Source: Devosia neptuniae (GTDB taxonomy: Bacteria; Pseudomonadota; Alphaproteobacteria; Rhizobiales; Devosiaceae). Taken from it: a stretch of DNA of 64,000 bases. The position numbers were made by a program, and so were the translations under genes. Positions 50,459 through 58,890 of this stretch are shown in pieces. A model generated the notes under the pieces. It was not told the origin of the DNA, ran no database searches, and worked only from the letters and a program-made list of their open reading frames with translations. The stretch spans positions 3,778,501-3,842,500 of the forward strand of contig NZ_CP104965.1 in the NCBI RefSeq assembly GCF_025452235.1, in the 5' to 3' direction. Numbering within the stretch: the first letter of the stretch is position 1; every line of letters begins with the position of its first letter.

Positions 50459-52384
50459 TTGACGAATGCGCAGCCAGGCCACGGGCGCCAGACGCTCGAC
50501 GTCATCACCATCGGCCGTGCCTCGGTTGATCTCTACGGCCAGCAAATCGGCACTAAACTCGAAGATATCGGCAGCTTTGCCAAATCCGTTGGCGGGTGCC
50601 CCGCCAATATCTCCATCGGCACGGCGCGGCTGGGGCTCAAATCGGCCCTGATCACCCGCGTCGGCAATGAGCAGATGGGCCGCTTCATCCGCGAGCAATT
50701 GGTGCGCGAAGGCGTCGACACCGCCGGCATCGCCACGGACAAAGAGCGCCTGACCGCGCTCGTGCTGCTGTCGGTCGAGGCCGAAGGCGTCTCCCCGATG
50801 ATTTTCTACCGCACCGATTGCGCTGACATGGCGCTGTCGGAAGAGGATATTTCGGAAGCCCATATCGCCTCTTCCCGCTCCATCGTGGTCACCGGCACCC
50901 ATTTCTCGCGCCCCAATAGCGAAGCGGCGCAGAAAAAGGCGATCCGCTTTGCCAAAGCGCATGGCGGCAAGGTGGTGTTCGATATCGATTATCGCCCCAA
51001 TCTATGGGGTCTTGCCGGGCATGAGGCCGGGTTCGAGCGCTATGTCGCCTCCGATCACGTGTCGCAGAAATACCAGTCCGTGCTGCCTGATTGCGATCTC
51101 GTCGTCGGCACCGAAGAAGAAGTGCTGATCGCCTCGGGCGAGGCCGATCTGCCGGCGGCGCTGAAGACCATTCGCTCGCTGACCGCGGCAACCATCGTGC
51201 TCAAGCGCGGCGCCATGGGCTGCATCGTCTATGACGGCGCCATTCCCAATGATCTGGAAGACGGCATTGTCGGCGCGGGCTTCCCCATTGAGGTCTATAA
51301 TGTGCTGGGGGCCGGCGACGCCTTCATGTCGGGCTTCCTGCGCGGCTGGCTTAGGGGTGAAGACCTCCAAACCTCGGCCACCTGGGCCAATGCCTGCGGC
51401 GCTTTTGCCGTGTCGCGCCTGATGTGTTCGCCGGAATATCCGAGCTGGGCCGAGCTTGAGAGCTTCCTAACCAAGGGCAGCACCAAACGCGCCCTGCGCA
51501 ACGACGACAACCTCAACCACATTCATTGGGCCACCAATCGCCGCCGCGAGTGGCCCAAGCTGATGGCGCTGGCTATCGATCATCGCAGCCAGCTCGAGGA
51601 CATGCCGGGCGCCAAGGAAGACTCCATTGCCGCTTTCAAGGTGCTGGCCGTGGAAGCCGCCGCGCGCGTCGCCAATGGCCGGCCGGGGTTCGGCATGCTG
51701 CTCGATGACAAGCATGGCCGCAAGGCGCTGTTCGCCGCCGAGGCCAAGGGCTTTTGGCTGGCCCGCCCGGTCGAACTGCCCGGCTCGCGCCCGCTGCGCT
51801 TTGAATTTTCGCAGGATCTTGGTTCGCGCCTGCTCGATTGGCCGGTCGAGCATTGTCTCAAGGTGCTGTGTTTCTTCCATCCCGACGATCCCGCCGCGCT
51901 CAAGGCTGAGCAGATCGACAAGCTGCAGGCCGCCCATGATGCTGCCCGCAAAATCGGCCGCGATATCCTGATCGAAATCATCGCCAGCAAGCATGGCGCG
52001 CTCAAAGCCGACACCACTGCCCGCGCGCTGACCGAACTCTACGATGCGGGGCTCAAGCCCGATTGGTGGAAGCTCGAGCCCCAGGCCGACCGGGCCGCCT
52101 GGGCCGCGGTGGATGCAGTGATCGAAGCGCGCGATCCATTCTGCCGGGGCGTGGTGCTGCTGGGGCTCGAAGCCCCCCAGGACGCATTGGAGGCCGGCTT
52201 TGCGGCGGCGCATGCCTCGCGCACGGTCAAGGGTTTTGCCGTGGGCCGCACGATTTTCGCCGAAGCGGCCCGGAAATGGCTGCTGGGGGAAATCACCGAC
52301 GAAGAGGCCGTGGCCGATATGGCGCGCCGCTTCAGCGCACTGGTCGAGATTTGGGAGCGGCTGGGGGAGACGAAGGCGGCTTAG
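50459..52384 (+). CDS. iolC: 5-dehydro-2-deoxygluconokinase with C-terminal DUF2090 domain
   Basis: Protein of 641 aa starting at TTG (50459) after GGGGAGGACC. Residues 1-325 are a PfkB-type kinase: LDVITIGRASVDLYGQQIGT, GGCPANISIGTARLG and the catalytic NVLGAGDAFMSGFLRG near 285. It phosphorylates 2-deoxy-5-keto-D-gluconate. Residues 335-641 are a DUF2090 domain (MALAIDHRSQLEDMPGAKED onward), common on proteobacterial IolC and related to class I aldolase barrels. This domain probably cleaves the product to dihydroxyacetone phosphate and malonate semialdehyde, replacing a separate IolJ, which is absent from the window. Followed by iolD 70 nt downstream. Confidence 0.95.
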   Translation: MTNAQPGHGRQTLDVITIGRASVDLYGQQIGTKLEDIGSFAKSVGGCPANISIGTARLGLKSALITRVGNEQMGRFIREQLVREGVDTAGIATDKERLTALVLLSVEAEGVSPMIFYRTDCADMALSEEDISEAHIASSRSIVVTGTHFSRPNSEAAQKKAIRFAKAHGGKVVFDIDYRPNLWGLAGHEAGFERYVASDHVSQKYQSVLPDCDLVVGTEEEVLIASGEADLPAALKTIRSLTAATIVLKRGAMGCIVYDGAIPNDLEDGIVGAGFPIEVYNVLGAGDAFMSGFLRGWLRGEDLQTSATWANACGAFAVSRLMCSPEYPSWAELESFLTKGSTKRALRNDDNLNHIHWATNRRREWPKLMALAIDHRSQLEDMPGAKEDSIAAFKVLAVEAAARVANGRPGFGMLLDDKHGRKALFAAEAKGFWLARPVELPGSRPLRFEFSQDLGSRLLDWPVEHCLKVLCFFHPDDPAALKAEQIDKLQAAHDAARKIGRDILIEIIASKHGALKADTTARALTELYDAGLKPDWWKLEPQADRAAWAAVDAVIEARDPFCRGVVLLGLEAPQDALEAGFAAAHASRTVKGFAVGRTIFAEAARKWLLGEITDEEAVADMARRFSALVEIWERLGETKAA

Positions 52385-52454
52385 CCTTCGCGCCGGACCG
52401 ACCCGCAATATACACTGACCGGGCGAACCCGGCTGATCTTTGAGGAACAGGCCC

Positions 52455-54302
52455 ATGAGCCAGAACACGATCCGACTAACCATGGCGCAGGCTGTTGCGC
52501 GGTTTCTGACGATGCAGAAGACCGTGATCGATGGCGAGACGGTGCCGATTTTTGGCGGGGTGTTCGCCATTTTCGGACATGGCAATGTGGCCGGCGTGGG
52601 TGAGGCGCTGCATTCCATCAAGGATACGCTGCCGACCTATCGGGCGCAGAACGAGCAGGGCATGGCCAATGCGGCGATTGCCTTTGCCAAGGCCAGTTTC
52701 CGCCAGCGCTTCATGGCATGTACCTCTTCGATCGGGCCGGGCGCGCTGAACATGGTGACAGCGGCCGCCCTGGCGCATGTGAACCGCCTGCCGGTGCTGC
52801 TGCTGCCGGGCGACGTGTTTGCCAATCGCCTGCCCGACCCGGTGTTGCAGCAGGTGGAAGATTGGGGCGATGGTTCGGTTTCGGCCAATGATTGCTTCAA
52901 GCCGGTGAGCCGCTATTTCGACCGCATCACGCGGCCCGAACAGATCATTCCCGCCCTGCGTCGCGCCATGCAGGTGCTGACCGATCCGGCCGAATGCGGC
53001 CCGGTGACTCTTTCGCTGTGCCAGGATGTGCAGGCGGAAGCCTATGATTATCCCGAGAGCTTTTTTGCCGAGAAAATCTGGGTACCCCGCCGGGTGATGC
53101 CCGATGCCGAGGAATTCGCGGCCGCCGCCGCGGCTTTGCGCATGGCCAAGAAGCCGGTGATCATCGCGGGGGGCGGCGTACTTTATTCGCAGGCAACCGA
53201 CAGCCTGCGCACTTTTGCCGAGGCCCATGGCATTCCCGTGATGGAAACGCAGGCGGGCAAAAGCGCCCTGCCCCATGACCATCGCCTCAATATGGGTTCG
53301 GTTGGCGTTACCGGTTCATCGGCATCCAACGCGCTGGCTCAAGACGCCGATGTGGTGCTGGCCGTGGGCACGCGGCTGCAGGATTTCACCACCGGCTCCT
53401 GGGCGCTGTTCCAGAACCCGGACCTCAAGATTATTGGCCTCAATGTGCAGCCCTTCGACGCCCATAAGCACAATGGCATGCCGCTAGTGGCCGATGCGCG
53501 GGCGGGGCTCGATGCGCTCCATGCCGCACTGCCAGGCTGGGTCGTCGAGGATGCGTGGAGCGAAAAGGCCGAGGCGGGCAAGGAGGAATGGCTGATCGCC
53601 GCCGACAAGGCGACTGCGAGCACTAATGCCGAGCTGCCCTCCGATGCCCAGGTGATCGGGGCCGTGCAGCGCGCCCGCGAGAACGCCACGCTGGTCTGCG
53701 CCGCCGGTGGCCTGCCGGGCGAATTGCACAAGCTGTGGAAGGCCGGCAAGCCGGGCAGTTATCACCTGGAATACGGCTTCTCTACCATGGGCTACGAGAT
53801 TGCCGGCGGGCTGGGCGTCAAGCTGGCGCGACCGCAGGACGACGTGGTCGTCATGGTCGGCGACGGTAGCTACATGATGCTCAATTCCGAGATCGCCTCT
53901 TCGATCATGCTGGGCGCCAAGCTGACCATCGTGCTGCTCGACAATGAAGGCTATGGCTGCATCAACCGGCTGCAAATGGCCACGGGCGGCGCCAACTTCA
54001 ACAATCTGTTGAAGGACACCCACCATGTCACTCTGCCCGGAATCGATTTTGCCGCCCACGCCGCCGCGATGGGCGCCGTATCGCGCAAGGTCGGCTCGAT
54101 TGCCGAGCTGGAAACGGCGCTGCACGAAACCGAAAGCGTGGACCGAACCACAGTGATCGTGATCGATACCGATGCGCTGATCACCACCGATGAGGGTGGC
54201 TCCTGGTGGGACGTGGCGGTGCCGGAAGTATCCGACCGGCCGCAGGTAAATGCGGCTCGCGAAGGCTATGTGAAGGCGCTTAAGGCGCAGCGGGCAGGGT
54301 AA
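52455..54302 (+). CDS. iolD: 3D-(3,5/4)-trihydroxycyclohexane-1,2-dione hydrolase
   Basis: Protein of 615 aa from the ATG at 52455 with GAGGAAC upstream; a TTG at 52440 is too close to that site. A thiamine-diphosphate enzyme of the acetolactate synthase type that opens the inositol-derived ring to 5-deoxy-glucuronate. The N-terminal Pyr domain has NEQGMANAAIAFAK with the activating Glu. The C-terminal PP domain has the ThDP/Mg motif MVGDGSYMMLNSEIA..NEGYGCINRLQ (about 470-515). Length is normal. A family D palindromic element separates it from iolE. Confidence 0.96.
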   Translation: MSQNTIRLTMAQAVARFLTMQKTVIDGETVPIFGGVFAIFGHGNVAGVGEALHSIKDTLPTYRAQNEQGMANAAIAFAKASFRQRFMACTSSIGPGALNMVTAAALAHVNRLPVLLLPGDVFANRLPDPVLQQVEDWGDGSVSANDCFKPVSRYFDRITRPEQIIPALRRAMQVLTDPAECGPVTLSLCQDVQAEAYDYPESFFAEKIWVPRRVMPDAEEFAAAAAALRMAKKPVIIAGGGVLYSQATDSLRTFAEAHGIPVMETQAGKSALPHDHRLNMGSVGVTGSSASNALAQDADVVLAVGTRLQDFTTGSWALFQNPDLKIIGLNVQPFDAHKHNGMPLVADARAGLDALHAALPGWVVEDAWSEKAEAGKEEWLIAADKATASTNAELPSDAQVIGAVQRARENATLVCAAGGLPGELHKLWKAGKPGSYHLEYGFSTMGYEIAGGLGVKLARPQDDVVVMVGDGSYMMLNSEIASSIMLGAKLTIVLLDNEGYGCINRLQMATGGANFNNLLKDTHHVTLPGIDFAAHAAAMGAVSRKVGSIAELETALHETESVDRTTVIVIDTDALITTDEGGSWWDVAVPEVSDRPQVNAAREGYVKALKAQRAG

Positions 54303-54314
54303 AACCTGGATCGG

Positions 54315-54429
54315 TACCCCCTCCTAGCCTCCCCCTGATAGGGGGAGGAACCGCGTGGTGGGTGTTGTGAGATTTACGAAAGCCCCGATCTGTCCCTCCC
54401 CCTATCAGGGGGAGGCTAGGAGGGGGTAC
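54315..54429. repeat. Intergenic inverted repeat, family D (second copy), inside the iol operon
   Basis: Arms begin and end with GTAC (54315-54318 and 54426-54429) and contain CCTCCCCCTGATAGGGGGAG and its complement. It fills most of the iolD-iolE gap, so in the transcript it would form a long stable hairpin of over 30 bp. It matches the element at 46351-46462. Confidence 0.8.
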
Positions 54430-54456
54430 TAGGCGCGAACGCGCAGGAGAGACGAA

Positions 54457-55374
54457 TTGAAAGCCAAACTCGGCATGTCGCCCATCGCGTGGTGGAACGA
54501 CGATCTGGTGGAACTCAGCGATGATGTGTCGCTGGAAGAATGCCTGCGCCAGTCGCGATCGGCCGGATTTACCGGCATGGAAAAGGGCCGCCGCTTTCCC
54601 GATGATCCCGATGTGATGCTGCCGATTTTGCGTGCGGCCGACGTCACCCTCTGCGGCGGCTGGTTTTCCGGCACGCTGGTCGATGAGGAATTGGGGGCCA
54701 ATAAGGACCGCATCGCCCCGATGATCGAGCTGTTCAAGGCGGTCAATGCGCCCTGCATCGTTTATGGCGAGGTTGGCCGCTCCATCCAGGGCGACCGCTC
54801 CAAGCCACTGGCCACCAAGCCCAAGCTTTCCGACGACGAAATGGTCGCCTATGCCAAAAAGGTCACCGCATTTGGCGAATGGTGTGCCGATCAGGGCATG
54901 CCGCTGAGCTATCATCACCACATGGCGGCCGTGGTCGAGACCGAGCCGGAGCTGGATGCCTTCATGAAGGCGTCGGGCGCGGGCATTCCGCTGCTGCTCG
55001 ATGCGGGCCACCTGGCCTTTGCCGGTGGCAATGTGTTGCGCGCCATCGACAATCACCATGCCCGCATCAACCATGTGCATGTGAAGGATATTCGCCGCTC
55101 GGTGGTGGACGGGCTGGATCGCACCAAGCAGAGCTTTCTCGATGCGGTGGCACTGGGCGCGTTCACCGTGCCGGGCGATGGCTCGCTCGATTTCGGCGCC
55201 ATCGTGCAGAAATTTGCCGATTATGGCTATGAGGGCTGGTTTGTCGTCGAGGCCGAGCAGGACCCCAAGGCCAATCCGCCGCTGCGTATGGCGCAGGTGG
55301 GCCACAAGGAGCTGATGCGGGTGATGACTGCTGCTGGCTACACCGTGGAGACCGAGGGCTTTCCCAAGGGGTGA
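54457..55374 (+). CDS. iolE: Inosose dehydratase
   Basis: Protein of 305 aa starting at TTG (54457) with CAGGAGAG upstream. TIM-barrel enzyme of the xylose-isomerase-like family that removes water from scyllo-inosose. LGMSPIAWWNDDLVELSDD at the N-terminus is characteristic of IolE. Metal-site blocks are GMEKGRRFP (Glu), YHHHMAAVVETEPE (His, Glu), LLLDAGHLAFAGG (Asp, His) and INHVHVKDIRR (His, Asp), with a C-terminal FVVEAEQDP (Glu). Third enzyme gene of the iolCDEB order. Confidence 0.96.
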   Translation: MKAKLGMSPIAWWNDDLVELSDDVSLEECLRQSRSAGFTGMEKGRRFPDDPDVMLPILRAADVTLCGGWFSGTLVDEELGANKDRIAPMIELFKAVNAPCIVYGEVGRSIQGDRSKPLATKPKLSDDEMVAYAKKVTAFGEWCADQGMPLSYHHHMAAVVETEPELDAFMKASGAGIPLLLDAGHLAFAGGNVLRAIDNHHARINHVHVKDIRRSVVDGLDRTKQSFLDAVALGAFTVPGDGSLDFGAIVQKFADYGYEGWFVVEAEQDPKANPPLRMAQVGHKELMRVMTAAGYTVETEGFPKG

Positions 55375-55434
55375 GCTTTCGGCCCGCGATATGCTAAAGG
55401 CTGGTCAGGTTCTCAAGAAGAAGGCGGATCGGTT

Positions 55435-55680
55435 TTGAAAGCAGACGACCTTAAATGGTTCAAGCCCCTGTGGCGGCGCGTTGCCATCACCGGGTTTCTG
55501 GCGGTGTGGTGCGCCTATGAATGGCTCTGGAGCAAGGAGCCGTTCTGGGGCGTGCTGGTGGGCGCGGCTTTGGCCTATTCGCTCTACAATTTCTTTTATG
55601 CCTTCCCCAAGGAGGACCCTACCGATGAGCAACTCCCACCTCCGCCTCCGCCCGAAAGCCAAGACGGGCCTGGTTCATGA
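55435..55680 (+). CDS. Small membrane protein within the iol operon
   Basis: Protein of 81 aa starting at TTG (55435). It has two predicted helices: residues 14-32 (RVAITGFLAVWCAYEWLW region) and 36-54 (PFWGVLVGAALAYSLYNFF). The tail is acidic and Pro-rich with a PPPPPP run. The PLWRR...AYEW pattern resembles small rhizobial DUF3329-like proteins. Its 3' 56 bases overlap iolB in another frame, and it carries the iolB ribosome site, so it is translationally linked to the pathway. No function is known. Confidence 0.7.
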   Translation: MKADDLKWFKPLWRRVAITGFLAVWCAYEWLWSKEPFWGVLVGAALAYSLYNFFYAFPKEDPTDEQLPPPPPPESQDGPGS

Positions 55681-56425
55681 CGTAACTCCGGCATCGGCCG
55701 GCTGGACCTATGTCGGCTTTGCCCTGCACAAGCTGGCGGCCGGCCAAGTGACCGGCGGCGAAGCGGGGGATCGCGAGCTTTGCCTGGTGCTGGTCAGCGG
55801 CAAGGCGCGCATTTCGGTCGATGGCGTGGATTTCGGCGAAATCGGCGAGCGCATGAGCCCGTTCGAGGGCGCGCCCTGGGCGGTCTATGTGCCCAAAAGC
55901 AGCGAATGGGCGGTCGATGCGACAACAGCGCTCGAGCTGGCAGTCTGCGCAGCGCCGGGCGGCGGGGATTACAAGGCCAAGGTAATTCCGCCGGGCACCC
56001 ATCCACGCCTCACGCGCGGCAAGGGCGCCAATATCAGGCATGTCCACAATATCATGCCCGAGGACGATAATTCGGCCCATTCCCTGCTGGTGGTGGAAGT
56101 GATCACCCCCCAGGGCAACACCTCCTCCTACCCGCCGCACAAGCATGATCAGGATAACCTGCCCCACGAGAGCCAGTTGGAAGAGACCTATTTCCATCGC
56201 CTCAATCCACCGCAAGGCTTCGCCTTCCAGCGCGTCTACACCGATGACCGCAGCCTCGATGAGGCGCTGGCGATCGAAGACGGCGACGTGACGCTGGTGC
56301 CCAGGGGCTATCACCCGGTGGCGACCACGGCGGGGTATGATCTCTATTATCTCAATGTGATGGCTGGGCCCAAGCGGGTGTGGAAATTCCACAACGCGCC
56401 CGAGCATGAGTGGTTGTTGAAGTAG
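55625..56425 (+). CDS. iolB: 5-deoxy-glucuronate isomerase
   Basis: Protein of 266 aa from the ATG at 55625 with AGGAGG at a distance of about 8 nt. The enzyme isomerises 5-deoxy-D-glucuronate to 2-deoxy-5-keto-D-gluconate. Two cupin domains are visible; the second holds the metal ligands in SYPPHKHDQDNLPHESQLEE (His, His, Glu) and a late His in PRGYHPVATTAGYDLYYLN. WKFHNAPEHEW is the usual C-terminus. It is the last gene of the plus-strand iol operon and converges with iolG. Confidence 0.95.
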   Translation: MSNSHLRLRPKAKTGLVHDVTPASAGWTYVGFALHKLAAGQVTGGEAGDRELCLVLVSGKARISVDGVDFGEIGERMSPFEGAPWAVYVPKSSEWAVDATTALELAVCAAPGGGDYKAKVIPPGTHPRLTRGKGANIRHVHNIMPEDDNSAHSLLVVEVITPQGNTSSYPPHKHDQDNLPHESQLEETYFHRLNPPQGFAFQRVYTDDRSLDEALAIEDGDVTLVPRGYHPVATTAGYDLYYLNVMAGPKRVWKFHNAPEHEWLLK

Positions 56426-56441
56426 GCACAATGCCGTCCTC

Positions 56442-56536
56442 CCCACCGCATCTCCCTCGGGCCTGACCCGAGGGCCATTCGCCGCTCACGCCGTGCTGAG
56501 AGTGGCCCTCGGGTCAAGCCCGAGGGAGATCGTGGG
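56442..56536. repeat. Intergenic inverted repeat, family C (second copy)
   Basis: CCCACCGCATCTCCCTCGGG at 56442 faces CCCGAGGGAGATCGTGGG ending near 56536, with the core CCTCGGGTCAAGCCCGAGG. It lies between the convergent iolB and iolG genes and is related to 46512-46606. Confidence 0.75.
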
Positions 56537-56572
56537 TGAGGAGCGCGTGGTGATCCACGCGTTCCTGAGTGC

Positions 56573-57610
56573 TTACCGCCCCTGGAACACGCTCTTATCC
56601 GCCAACACCCCAAGCACTTCACTCACCTTCACGGCCCGGCCTTCCCTGACCGACTTCAGCGCCGCATCCGCCAGCGCTAGTGCAATCAAACCATCCAACC
56701 CACTCGGCGAAGCCGGAGATTTTGATTCAACCGCATCCACGAAGGTGCTGATTTCTCGCGCATACGCGTCGGTATAGCGGGTCATGAAGAAGTCGTGCAG
56801 CGGCGGGCGGGTGTAGCCGGTGGCATTGGCGACTTCGATGGAGACCGGGCGCTGGTTTTCGGCCGAGACGGCGCCCTTGGAGCCATGCACTTCGATGCGC
56901 TGGTCATAGCCATAGGTAGCGCGGCGCGAATTGGAGATGGTGGCGTGCTTGCCCGAGGCGGTCGAGAGCATCACCGAGACACTGTCATAATCGCCGGCCG
57001 CGCCGATGGCTGGATCGACCAGCACGGAGGCCTGGGCGGTGACACTGTCGATCTCCTCGCCCAGCAGGAACCGGGCCATGTCAAAATCGTGGATCGTCAT
57101 GTCGCGGAAAATGCCACCCGAGCGCTTGATGTAATCGACCGGCGGCGCGCCGGGGTCGCGCGAGACGATGGTGACCATTTCCACAGTGCCGATTTCGCCC
57201 CTGGCGATCACGTCATGCACGGCCATGAAATGGGGGTCAAAGCGGCGATTGAAGCCGACCATCAGCGTGGCGCCTTCGGCATCGACCACCTTGAGGCAGG
57301 CCTTGACGCGCTCGACATCGAGGTCGATCGGCTTCTCGCAGAAGATGGCCTTGCCGGCCCGGGAGAACTGCTCGATCAGATCGGCATGGGTGTCGGTGGG
57401 CGTGCAGATAACCACGGCGTCAATGTCGGTTGCCGACAGGATTTGCTCGATGCTGCGGACGTCGCAGCCATATTGGCCGGCGATGTCAGTGGCGGCCTTC
57501 TCAAAGGCGTCGGCCACGGCCACCAGTTGGGCGGTTGGATTGGACGAGATGGCCTTGGCATGCACCTTGCCGATGCGGCCGGCGCCAAGCAGGCCGAAAC
57601 GAACAGTCAT
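56573..57610 (-). CDS. iolG: myo-Inositol 2-dehydrogenase
   Basis: Protein of 345 aa. It oxidises myo-inositol to scyllo-inosose with NAD, the first step of catabolism. Rossmann motif FGLLGAGRIGKVHAKAI, then VVICTPTDTHADLIEQF, AIFCEKPIDLDVERV (EKP lysine) and VGFNRRFDPHF. The catalytic block GGIFRDMTIHDFDMARFLLG contains the Asp-x3-His pair. It is the last gene of the minus-strand transporter operon, 82 nt after the permease gene. The IdhA/IolG assignment rests on these motifs and on context. Confidence 0.94.
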   Translation of the reverse strand: MTVRFGLLGAGRIGKVHAKAISSNPTAQLVAVADAFEKAATDIAGQYGCDVRSIEQILSATDIDAVVICTPTDTHADLIEQFSRAGKAIFCEKPIDLDVERVKACLKVVDAEGATLMVGFNRRFDPHFMAVHDVIARGEIGTVEMVTIVSRDPGAPPVDYIKRSGGIFRDMTIHDFDMARFLLGEEIDSVTAQASVLVDPAIGAAGDYDSVSVMLSTASGKHATISNSRRATYGYDQRIEVHGSKGAVSAENQRPVSIEVANATGYTRPPLHDFFMTRYTDAYAREISTFVDAVESKSPASPSGLDGLIALALADAALKSVREGRAVKVSEVLGVLADKSVFQGR

Positions 57611-57692
57611 TTGATAGTCTCCGGGTAGTGGCGCCGTGGGGCGCGGTTATTCTAATGCACGCGAAGGCGATGCGCCGGCGGGGTGGCGAAAA

Positions 57693-58706
57693 TCAGACCT
57701 TCTTCCGCTTGCGCTGCCGGTATTGGTCGGTGACCACGGCGGCGACGATGATCATGCCCTTGATAATCTCCTGATAGTAGGCGTCGACCCGCAGGAAGGT
57801 GAAGCCCGAGGTCATGGTCCCCAGAATAATGGTGCCGATGACCGTGCCGGTGATGCGCCCCTGCCCGCCCGCCAGCGAAGTGCCCCCGATAACGGCCGCA
57901 GCAATGGCATCAAGCTCATACATCACGCCCATGCCGGCCTGCGCAGTCTGGGCGCGGGCGGCGGTGACCAGGCCCGCCAGTCCCGCCAGCATGCCGGCAA
58001 TGGCATAGACCTTGATCAGGTGCTTTTCGATATTGATGCCCGAAACCCGCGCCGCCTGCGGATTGGCGCCGATGGCGTAGGTGAATTTGCCATAGCGGGT
58101 ATAGCGCAATGCGATGTGGAAGATCAGCGCCACGCCGAGGAAGATCACCACCGGCCAGATGCCCATGCCGATGAAGGTGAAGTCGGGGGTCAGGCCCGAA
58201 ACCGGCTGGCCCTTGGTGTACCATTTGGCCACGCCACGCGCCGATACCATCATGCCCAGAGTGGCGATGAAGGGCGGGATTTTGGTGTAGGAAATCAGCG
58301 AGCCATTGATGATGCCGGCCAGCGTGCCGATGGCAAGACCAATCACTAGCGGGATGATGACCGGCAGGCCGACCAGCGCCGGATAGACCGGGCGGGCCCA
58401 ATCGGCGGACTGGGCGAAGCTGGCGGCGATCATGGCCGTCATGCCCACGACCGAGCCGGAGCTAAGGTCAATGCCGCCGGTGATGATGACCTGCGTCACG
58501 CCGACGGCGATAATGCCGACCACGGACACCTGCAGGATCATGATGGTCAGCCGCTGCTGGTTCATCAGGAAGGACTGGCCGATGAAGATCCAGCCGAGCA
58601 GCTCGAAGGTCAGCGCAATGCCGGCCAGCACGAGCAGGATGGACAACTCCGTCGGCAATTTGCGCCGCCGCGTCCGCGGCGTTGCGAGGGTTTCTGATGT
58701 GGTCAT
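57693..58706 (-). CDS. iatP: Inositol ABC transporter permease (RbsC family)
   Basis: Protein of 337 aa with eight to ten membrane helices, usual for RbsC/XylH-type permeases. Characteristic blocks: ITGGIDLSSGSVVGMTAMIA (about 75), PPFIATLGMMVSARGVAKW (about 145), YAIGANPQAARVSGINIEKH (the EAA-like ATPase contact, about 225) and AAAVIGGTSLAGGQGRITGT (about 270). It imports the sugar presented by the downstream-coded binding proteins. The inositol assignment follows from the surrounding iol genes and similarity to the Caulobacter IatP arrangement. Confidence 0.9.
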   Translation of the reverse strand: MTTSETLATPRTRRRKLPTELSILLVLAGIALTFELLGWIFIGQSFLMNQQRLTIMILQVSVVGIIAVGVTQVIITGGIDLSSGSVVGMTAMIAASFAQSADWARPVYPALVGLPVIIPLVIGLAIGTLAGIINGSLISYTKIPPFIATLGMMVSARGVAKWYTKGQPVSGLTPDFTFIGMGIWPVVIFLGVALIFHIALRYTRYGKFTYAIGANPQAARVSGINIEKHLIKVYAIAGMLAGLAGLVTAARAQTAQAGMGVMYELDAIAAAVIGGTSLAGGQGRITGTVIGTIILGTMTSGFTFLRVDAYYQEIIKGMIIVAAVVTDQYRQRKRKKV

Positions 58707-58750
58707 GGCTGGGTCCTCCCCAAATGTTTTGTCGTGGGAGCAAAGAAAGG

Positions 58751-58880
58751 CCCCCTCATCCGCCCCTTTGGGGCACCTTCTCCCACGAGGGGAGAAGGGT
58801 GGGCTTCGAGCATTCGGCTGGCGCTGAGTTCCCCTTCTCCCCTCGTGGGAGAAGGTGGCGCGCAGCGCCGGATGAGGGGG
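58751..58880. repeat. Intergenic inverted repeat, family B (second copy)
   Basis: CCCCCTCATCCG (58751 on) faces CGGATGAGGGGG (to 58880). Inner arms CTTCTCCCACGAGGGGAGAAG and CTTCTCCCCTCGTGGGAGAA are also complementary. It fills most of the gap between iatA and iatP within the operon and resembles the element at 15886-16045. Confidence 0.75.
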
Positions 58881-58890
58881 AACTGGTTCA

